A DNA stretch of 11,057 nucleotides. Origin: Alteromonadaceae bacterium. GTDB taxonomy: Bacteria; Pseudomonadota; Gammaproteobacteria; Pseudomonadales; Oleiphilaceae. The translations under genes were made by a program, and so were the position numbers. The notes under the pieces are model-generated. The model ran no database searches and was not told the DNA's origin. It worked only from the letters and a program-made list of their open reading frames with translations. The stretch lies in NCBI GenBank assembly GCA_013393545.1, contig JABXHG010000511.1, positions 1-11,057 on the forward strand, written 5' to 3'. Shown here piece by piece: positions 6,424 through 11,057 of the stretch (position 1 is the first letter of the stretch; each line of letters begins with the position of its first letter).

Positions 6424-9400
6424 CTAGTTAGCATCAGCATATGGAACGTATTGCTTTTCTTGAAAATACTCCACTACTGCCTGTCGATTCAAAAAGTGCC
6501 CAAAAATGAAATTTTCATAGAATGGAATCAGCTTCCTTATATCAAACATTGCCTTATGGGCTTTAAAGGAAGACTGCTGAATAGACATTGCAAGCTTATA
6601 CTCTGCTGGATAACCATTGTTTCTAGAAATTTGAAGCCTGAACACTTCATTCAACAAAGGAATAGCACACTTAACAACCTCAGGCGACCTTCTCTCTTGA
6701 AGTTTGAAAGCGATATACACAGGCATCGCATCCAGAGATGAGTTTAACCCCCTGTTTTCAAGTATAGAAGATTTATGTTTTTCAAAAACTTTCCTTAAGA
6801 CTGTAAGGCTAGTGGCCTTGAAATCAAAAATAAGATCAAGAACATCTTCGTTATGCACGGGGAAAGGAAGATCAGCAAAGACATGCCACTTCAAACCATT
6901 TAGCCTCTTTTCAAACTCCTCTTCTCTTGATAGCTTAGAAGCCATAACATGCATTGGATAAGCATCTACCCCATAGTTAGAAACGAAACCACCAATTGCA
7001 TTATCAATGGTTAACCATGATACACGATAAGAATGACAAGCCATTATCGTATGAACTACCGTGTCATCAATAGCCCCTTTCAAAATATTAAGATCTTGAG
7101 GTAGATCAGCTTCAAGAATTTTAGTGTCGTCAACGACTGTGATTTTAGACAAGACCTCATCAAGACCTTCAATGAAATCTTTGAAATCTCTCTCTATATC
7201 CTCCCCTTGAGTTCTGACTAAATGCCCACTATCACTGAGGCCAAGTGTCATATATTCTGGAGATGTTATAGTGTCACGAAATTCTTTCAAAAGCCTTTTT
7301 GTTTCTTCCGTAGATTTTATATTTTGTCTACAAAAGCTTTTTGCCAACCCCGTCAAGCAAACATAAATAATGGTATAAACATCCGCAATGTATTCGAGCG
7401 ATTCTTGCCCTGGGCTCTCCACAGGAAGTATCATCTTAGATATTGACGGATCTACAAACAACTCAAGAGCTGACTTGCATACTCCTTGAGAGTTAAGTGC
7501 ATTACCTTTCATTAGCAATGGGATATTCGGGTCAGCGAAAACCTCTTCACTTCTACGGGGTGAAAGCCTCCTGAGATTATCTTCCATAAAGGCAACAAGC
7601 TCATCGCCACCTTCTGGAACTTGGAGCATAAAAAAAGCATCGCTTCCATCATTCATTTCTTGTCTGATCTCACAAGAAATTTGAAATGCAGCAACATAAG
7701 GTGGAATTTTACTGTGAAGAGTTAAGTCTTCCACCCCGCTCTTATCCATGCTTCCTTCACTAAGAGCCATAAGTTTTTCTGCCAAATCAGAGCTTGCTTT
7801 AAGCACATACTGATTCGGCGGATACTTCTCGCCCTCTACTACAATGGCTTTACTTGACTTGTTCCCTTTATTGAAAGCAAGACCAACAACAGCATCACCA
7901 ACATTTCGAGAGGCGGGAACAAATTGCTCTGCGGTTTTATTCGACATGCTAAAACCAAGGTGTAAACCACTTACAACCTTAGAAGATCTTACCGGATCTC
8001 TCAGGAATAAATCGACAACCACTTCTTCAACTTTTGAAAAGTTTACGAAATGATACATCATTGCGAGCAATTGAATTGAGTCGTCATCACCTATACTGAT
8101 TGCGGAAATATCAATACTATCTAAAAACTCACCAACCGCTTTACCAAGGCTTAACAAGACTCTCGCTTTCTGCAACAGAAACTGAGTAGCAGTTGGTTCC
8201 AAACGAATAGCTTGATCAATTGAATTTAATGCTTTATCAAGCTCACCCTTATTGGCTTCATAATGAGACTTAAGGGACCAGTAGAAGCTAGAGTCTTGTG
8301 CATCGTTGTGTAAATCTGATATCAGCTTATGAAAGCTACTATACTGGCTACTATTATATAAAGCGATAAGATACTCTCTCATAATAGGCGAGAGCCACGG
8401 ATCTTCTAAAGCGAGAGGGCCTTCTAGACACTTACAGACTTCACTGTACAGTTCGTGACGATGTAGATTTCTGGCAAGCTTAATAATAAGAAATGGATTT
8501 ATTTGCTTAAAATCACCATCAGAATCATAAAAATCTTGAATAAGACCCGGGATGTCTTTTTTATTTCTTAACCGAAACTTTTCTGACGAAGCGGAATAGA
8601 GCAACAGGCTAACAAACTTCTCAATAGACTCATCATCATTATCTATCGAAACTTCCTTTCCTATGAGCTTATCAGCCACACTACTATCTAAATAATCAAG
8701 TGCCAACAAAACATCGACCACATCCAAAACATCTGCTGAAAGCACTTTCCTCTTCAATTCATTTCTTTTGCTTTCACTTTCGCTAAGCAAAAATCCTTGC
8801 TTGATATCATCTTCCAAATAACTATAGTCTTTGTTCTCAGTTGCATACAACAAGGCGGAAAATTCTGGGAAGTCCTCTTGCCACTTATCAACATATCTCC
8901 AACAGATATCACTGAGCTGTTGATCTGCTGAGGCGGAGTAAGAAAGAATAGGCACTGCAAGTTTAAATAGCCGCTTGTCTCGCCCTTCAGATTTAACTAT
9001 CAGCTTATGTATATTATTGCAGAGCACCAGTATTTGGTCTTTAAGCCTCTTTTCTACAAACCAGAATGCTCGGTCGTTAAGGTCGAGACTTATTTGCTTA
9101 CACAAAGCTTGTAAATAGACCACTTCAAAATCGTGATCTTTATAGGTATTTTTAGCTTTTCCGGAAAGCTTTAATGCAGCACTAAATTCATCAACTCTAA
9201 GCAGTCCTCTGATGATAGAAAGAACTTCTACATCACTACCGGTGGGTTCTGTTCCAGTGGCTTTTAGCTCATCTTTACTAGCCAAAAACTCTAAATACTG
9301 ACACCTGGATAAAAAGCCTGCATCCTTTTCACTTTTATATGCTTGAATAGCACCTTCTTCGTCATCCAGTATAAGCCTGACTCTAATCAAAGATGCCAAA

Positions 9401-9816
9401 AACACATCCTTAATTTTTGGAGAAGTAGAATCAGCGAGAGCCCTAGAGATTTTTGGGTGAATAGCTCCTGCTTCAGACTGGTCTGTTAAACCAGAAATAA
9501 GCTTTAAAGCTTGTAAGTAAGGCTGAGATTCTTTGCCAAGCCTCCCTGTGCTCTCTACAGTATTTATTCTTGTCTTCGCACTATGGATATCGCCTCTGCC
9601 AATGTCAGAAAAAACCTCAATTGATATTTCTTTGAGGTCATCAGGCATTAAATCCTGTAACTGATATTTATTGCCAGCAACATTATCACCGTCACCAGTG
9701 TGCTGTTGACTAGGGTGATTGCTGTCTAGGAAATACTTATTCCCCGCGACATTATCTCCTTCGCCTCCTCTGACTCCAAATAGCGAATGAGTCATTTTTA
9801 CAATGCTCTTAATCAT
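6424..9816 (-). CDS. Large TPR / GreAB-C-like / PIN-domain protein, predicted conflict-system RNase effector
   Basis: A 1130-residue soluble protein. ATG 9816 is the likely start: AAGGA lies seven bases upstream, while the in-frame TTG at 9822 is too close to it. Order: two copies of GDNVAGNKY (20-28 and 43-51); a long alpha-helical solenoid (about 55-610) with a clear TPR-like stretch near 510-560 (YEANKGELDKALNSIDQAIR); a beta segment at about 640-690 (VVGLAF, SKAIVVEG, YVLKASSDLAEKLM) resembling the C-terminal domain of GreA/GreB; then a PIN-like region (about 755-960) with candidate metal ligands Asp812 in ADVYT, Asp917 or Asp918 in AIDDTVV, and Asp938 in LTIDNAIG; and a helical tail. This order is that of the TPR-GreAB-C-PIN proteins described in surveys of bacterial conflict systems, and PIN domains are mostly metal-dependent RNases. 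It may be a relative of the second protein of the GAPS6 anti-phage system, which I recall as having TPR and PIN parts; that link is from memory. Activity and trigger are not shown. Confidence 0.8.
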   Translation of the reverse strand: MIKSIVKMTHSLFGVRGGEGDNVAGNKYFLDSNHPSQQHTGDGDNVAGNKYQLQDLMPDDLKEISIEVFSDIGRGDIHSAKTRINTVESTGRLGKESQPYLQALKLISGLTDQSEAGAIHPKISRALADSTSPKIKDVFLASLIRVRLILDDEEGAIQAYKSEKDAGFLSRCQYLEFLASKDELKATGTEPTGSDVEVLSIIRGLLRVDEFSAALKLSGKAKNTYKDHDFEVVYLQALCKQISLDLNDRAFWFVEKRLKDQILVLCNNIHKLIVKSEGRDKRLFKLAVPILSYSASADQQLSDICWRYVDKWQEDFPEFSALLYATENKDYSYLEDDIKQGFLLSESESKRNELKRKVLSADVLDVVDVLLALDYLDSSVADKLIGKEVSIDNDDESIEKFVSLLLYSASSEKFRLRNKKDIPGLIQDFYDSDGDFKQINPFLIIKLARNLHRHELYSEVCKCLEGPLALEDPWLSPIMREYLIALYNSSQYSSFHKLISDLHNDAQDSSFYWSLKSHYEANKGELDKALNSIDQAIRLEPTATQFLLQKARVLLSLGKAVGEFLDSIDISAISIGDDDSIQLLAMMYHFVNFSKVEEVVVDLFLRDPVRSSKVVSGLHLGFSMSNKTAEQFVPASRNVGDAVVGLAFNKGNKSSKAIVVEGEKYPPNQYVLKASSDLAEKLMALSEGSMDKSGVEDLTLHSKIPPYVAAFQISCEIRQEMNDGSDAFFMLQVPEGGDELVAFMEDNLRRLSPRRSEEVFADPNIPLLMKGNALNSQGVCKSALELFVDPSISKMILPVESPGQESLEYIADVYTIIYVCLTGLAKSFCRQNIKSTEETKRLLKEFRDTITSPEYMTLGLSDSGHLVRTQGEDIERDFKDFIEGLDEVLSKITVVDDTKILEADLPQDLNILKGAIDDTVVHTIMACHSYRVSWLTIDNAIGGFVSNYGVDAYPMHVMASKLSREEEFEKRLNGLKWHVFADLPFPVHNEDVLDLIFDFKATSLTVLRKVFEKHKSSILENRGLNSSLDAMPVYIAFKLQERRSPEVVKCAIPLLNEVFRLQISRNNGYPAEYKLAMSIQQSSFKAHKAMFDIRKLIPFYENFIFGHFLNRQAVVEYFQEKQYVPYADAN
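9664..9690 (-). repeat. GDNV-x-G-[N/D]-KY motif, copy 3
   Basis: Encodes GDNVAGNKY near the N-terminus of the large protein. It shares its peptide exactly with the copy at 9733-9759 but differs at several third codon positions, so selection appears to act on the peptide. Confidence 0.7.
9733..9759 (-). repeat. GDNV-x-G-[N/D]-KY motif, copy 2
   Basis: Encodes GDNVAGNKY, 23 codons from start to start before the third copy, preceded by a glycine-rich VRGGE. Confidence 0.7.
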
Positions 9817-9823
9817 TAGCAAA

Positions 9824-9828
9824 TCCTT
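9824..9828 (-). promoter_or_regulatory. Ribosome binding site that decides the start of the TPR/PIN protein
   Basis: AAGGA on the minus strand, seven bases before ATG 9816 and inside the 15-base gap after the upstream stop codon. It is only one base from the alternative TTG at 9822, which it could not serve. The tight gap suggests translational coupling with the first gene. Confidence 0.65.
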
Positions 9829-9831
9829 ATG

Positions 9832-10170
9832 CTAGCAATACTTGTCGCCACCAACGTTATCACCATTTCCATAGTGATACTGATTGGTTATATTTTGAAC
9901 ATTTTCTTGTTTGATAGTATTCAGTGTCTTTACAAGCTCAGGGTATTTCTCCATCCTTTTTCTTATGCCCCTCTCACTGAGATCCTCTAACTCCTCACTT
10001 TGGTCTAGCTTGACAAGTTCTTCAGCTATCTTTTCAAGTTTCTGCTGATCATCATTGACTGCTTTAGCAAGCTCCCTCACTAGAAAATCCTTCGTAAGGG
10101 ATACCCCCTTTTTCGTGCATTCGTAAACAAGATTCGCAACGACACCTGCTGCAACACTCTCGATAAGCAT
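9832..10170 (-). CDS. Small helical partner protein, first gene of the TPR/PIN system
   Basis: A 112-residue protein with ATG 10170 and GGGA seven bases upstream. Residues 2-16 (LIESVAAGVVANLVY) form a hydrophobic helix, too short and too polar at its ends to be a sure membrane anchor; residues 25-88 are a charged, almost purely helical region (KLEKIAEELVKLDQSEELED) with coiled-coil character. The C-terminus is an Asn/Gln-rich linker leading to GDNVGGDKYC at 103-112, the motif found twice at the start of the next protein. The gene ends 15 bases before that protein, so the two are translated together. By position it could be the sensor, membrane-targeting or antitoxin-like partner of the PIN protein; it may correspond to the small first protein of GAPS6-type systems, but I know this only from memory. 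No catalytic motif is visible. Confidence 0.78.
   Translation of the reverse strand: MLIESVAAGVVANLVYECTKKGVSLTKDFLVRELAKAVNDDQQKLEKIAEELVKLDQSEELEDLSERGIRKRMEKYPELVKTLNTIKQENVQNITNQYHYGNGDNVGGDKYC
9838..9864 (-). repeat. GDNV-x-G-[N/D]-KY motif, copy 1
   Basis: Encodes GDNVGGDKY at the extreme C-terminus of the 112-residue protein, one codon before its last residue. With the two copies in the next gene it makes three motif copies within 201 bases spanning a gene boundary. Confidence 0.7.
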
Positions 10171-10210
10171 GTCTTATTCCCTTTGATACTTATTGGTTAA
10201 CCATACACTC

Positions 10211-10239
10211 ATATTAGGGTTATTTAGGAATGACTGCAA
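10211..10239 (-). promoter_or_regulatory. Candidate promoter of the TPR/PIN operon
   Basis: Minus-strand reading gives TTGCAG (10239-10234), a 17-base spacer and TAATAT (10216-10211). Three of six and four of six positions match the sigma-70 consensus with ideal spacing. The start codon of the first gene lies about 40 bases after the -10 box. No better pair is seen in the 170 bases between the gene and the island end. Confidence 0.45.
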
Positions 10240-10242
10240 TGA

Positions 10243-10253
10243 GGGGGGGGGGG
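10243..10253. repeat. Eleven-base poly-G/poly-C tract next to the operon promoter
   Basis: Eleven consecutive G on plus (C on minus), ending three bases upstream of the candidate -35 box of the TPR/PIN operon. It is the only long homopolymer of this kind in the window and is in an AT-rich setting. Tracts of this length slip during replication and are a common basis of phase variation; a sequencing length error is also possible. Confidence 0.75.
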
Positions 10254-10329
10254 CAACACCTAATGCGAATAAGCATCTGATTTTTATAGACTTTATAAGA
10301 GCTAAGAAGTGTGGGTATAGAGTTGCACC

Positions 10330-10953
10330 CTAGGTAGCGGACATCACATCATCAATAATCGCAATGCGTGCCGGCAACCTCTGCGGCAACGCAAATGCGT
10401 CGATCAGATTGTCAAACCGCGCACGACGTGAAAGCGCGCGCTGGCTGGGCGTATCCACCTCGCGCGTCGCCGTCAGTACCGGCAAACCCAAGCGCGCGCC
10501 CAGTTGGTCGGCCAGCCACTGCGACTGGTTGAATCCACGCTCGCGGGCTCGCGCGGAATGCAAAGGCACCGGCAGCAGTGCCTGCGCCTGACAGCCGCTC
10601 AACGCCGAAAGAAACAGCTCGATGAGCAGCACGCCGGCTCTGGGCGATGCGTGAAACTTGAAGTCCTGCACCAGCTGGCGCACGGCCCCTTCATACCTCA
10701 GCGGCACATAAGCCGCCGCGAAATCCGGCGGGCTTTCCCGGCAATGGTGGCAAAGCCTCCGCGTATGTCCCAGCGGCTCGCCACACATGCGGCAGCTACG
10801 CACGTTCCAGGCTAGCTCCCGGTAACAGGGCATGCACCAGCTCCGCCCTGGTTCGGGTGTGCCCAGGCAAAAAGCGCAATACCCCGGCAGCACGCGATGC
10901 AGGGCTTTTTCCAGCGCAGCAAAACTGCGCGCCATGCTTGCGTTCATGAGCAT
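10330..10953 (-). pseudogene. comF: ComF N-terminal part, interrupted inside the PRPP loop
   Basis: ComF is a phosphoribosyltransferase-fold protein needed for DNA uptake in naturally competent bacteria. This fragment has the family's N-terminal zinc finger with four Cys-x2-Cys pairs (Cys26/29, 40/43, 54/57, 68/71) and the conserved LLPVPLHSARARERGFNQS of the transferase fold. It then reaches IIDDV, the first half of the PRPP loop, and turns into MSAT plus a stop codon, which belong to the island. The missing 35 residues are at 3655-3765. ATG 10953 is preferred over the upstream GTG 10980 because GGAGG precedes it by five bases. The product would keep the zinc finger but lack a complete PRPP site, so enzyme-like function should be lost. 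Joined to the distal piece the gene would encode 238 residues, the normal size. Confidence 0.93.
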
Positions 10954-10958
10954 ACCTG

Positions 10959-10963
10959 CCTCC
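10959..10963 (-). promoter_or_regulatory. Ribosome binding site that decides the comF start
   Basis: A perfect GGAGG on the minus strand five bases before ATG 10953. The in-frame GTG at 10980 has no such site. Confidence 0.7.
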
Positions 10964-10987
10964 GCCCGCTTATCTGACACATTACCG

Positions 10988-11023
10988 GCTTATATCTTCC
11001 GTTGACTTTAGCCAAATAATTGG
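10988..11023. promoter_or_regulatory. comF upstream region with a short inverted repeat
   Basis: Minus strand: TATAAG at 10993-10988 is a plausible -10 box for comF, with a poor -35. Plus strand: TTGACT at 11002-11007 could be the -35 box of a divergent gene beyond the window. CCAA, four bases, TTGG at 11012-11023 lies between and might be an operator. All are short matches. Confidence 0.25.
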
Positions 11024-11057
11024 TAGTAGGTGCCTCGATTCTGCGGATGTGGTGTAA

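Larger units (their letters stand above)
3766..10344. mobile_element. AT-rich genomic island inserted in comF
   Basis: About 6.58 kb of DNA that is plainly richer in A and T than both flanks and separates two halves of one gene. The halves share GTG at the break (3763-3765 and 10345-10347, minus-strand reading), a possible 3-base target duplication or crossover. Reading inwards from each side both ends show ATG, eight bases, CTAG (left 3767-3781 on plus, right 10330-10344 on minus), nine of 15 positions matching, which could be a weak inverted end. Cargo: a two-gene TPR/GreAB-C/PIN system with two downstream small genes, a membrane protein and a lipoprotein. No integrase, transposase, relaxase or replication gene is visible, so it must have been moved by functions supplied elsewhere or has lost them. 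The boundaries rest on the comF reading frame and should be right to within a few bases. Confidence 0.85.

Noticed and set aside
3777..10332. CTAG as the crossover core of the island, since it occurs at both ends
   Set aside because: Joining the flanks at CTAG would leave a stop codon and extra residues inside ComF, whereas joining at GTG restores DDVVTTGAT, so CTAG must lie inside the element.
3766..10344. Integrase, transposase, tRNA or CRISPR array inside the island
   Set aside because: None of the frames has tyrosine or serine recombinase or DDE features, no tRNA-like cloverleaf was seen, and no regularly spaced repeats exist beyond the three short peptide-coding motifs.

Overview
The window looks like a GC-rich gammaproteobacterial chromosome, probably a Halomonas or close relative. 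This rests on the set and style of the housekeeping genes (gabD, folE, srkA, comF) and their strong Shine-Dalgarno sites, not on a marker gene. A clearly AT-richer accessory island of about 6.6 kb sits inside it.

Left core region (1-3655): a 3'-truncated gabD-type succinate-semialdehyde dehydrogenase gene (minus), folE for GTP cyclohydrolase I (minus), a secreted periplasmic protein of unknown role read from an extended -10 promoter (plus), and convergent to it srkA, a stress-response protein kinase (minus). Right core region (10345-11057): the first 85 percent of comF (minus) and its upstream region.

The key structural fact is that comF is cut in two. Its N-terminal part (zinc finger plus most of the phosphoribosyltransferase fold) ends at 10345. 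Its last 35 codons lie at 3655-3765, just upstream of srkA. Joined, the pieces give a ComF of normal length (about 238 residues), and the cut falls inside the PRPP-binding loop DDV/VTTGAT. Everything between is inserted DNA.

Island, read from its right end on the minus strand: a promoter beside an 11-base poly-C tract; a 112-residue helical protein; 15 bases later a 1130-residue protein with alpha-helical/TPR repeats, a GreA/B-C-like domain and a PIN-type RNase-like domain; then a 153-residue and a 69-residue protein of unknown function. The first two proteins share a short glycine-rich motif (GDNV-x-G-[N/D]-KY). The pair looks like a two-gene conflict or anti-phage system of the TPR-GreAB-C-PIN kind, possibly related to the system called GAPS6. 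Further left are a two-helix membrane protein (minus) and a lipoprotein (plus) with its own strong terminator. No integrase or transposase is present, so the island is either a passenger or a remnant.
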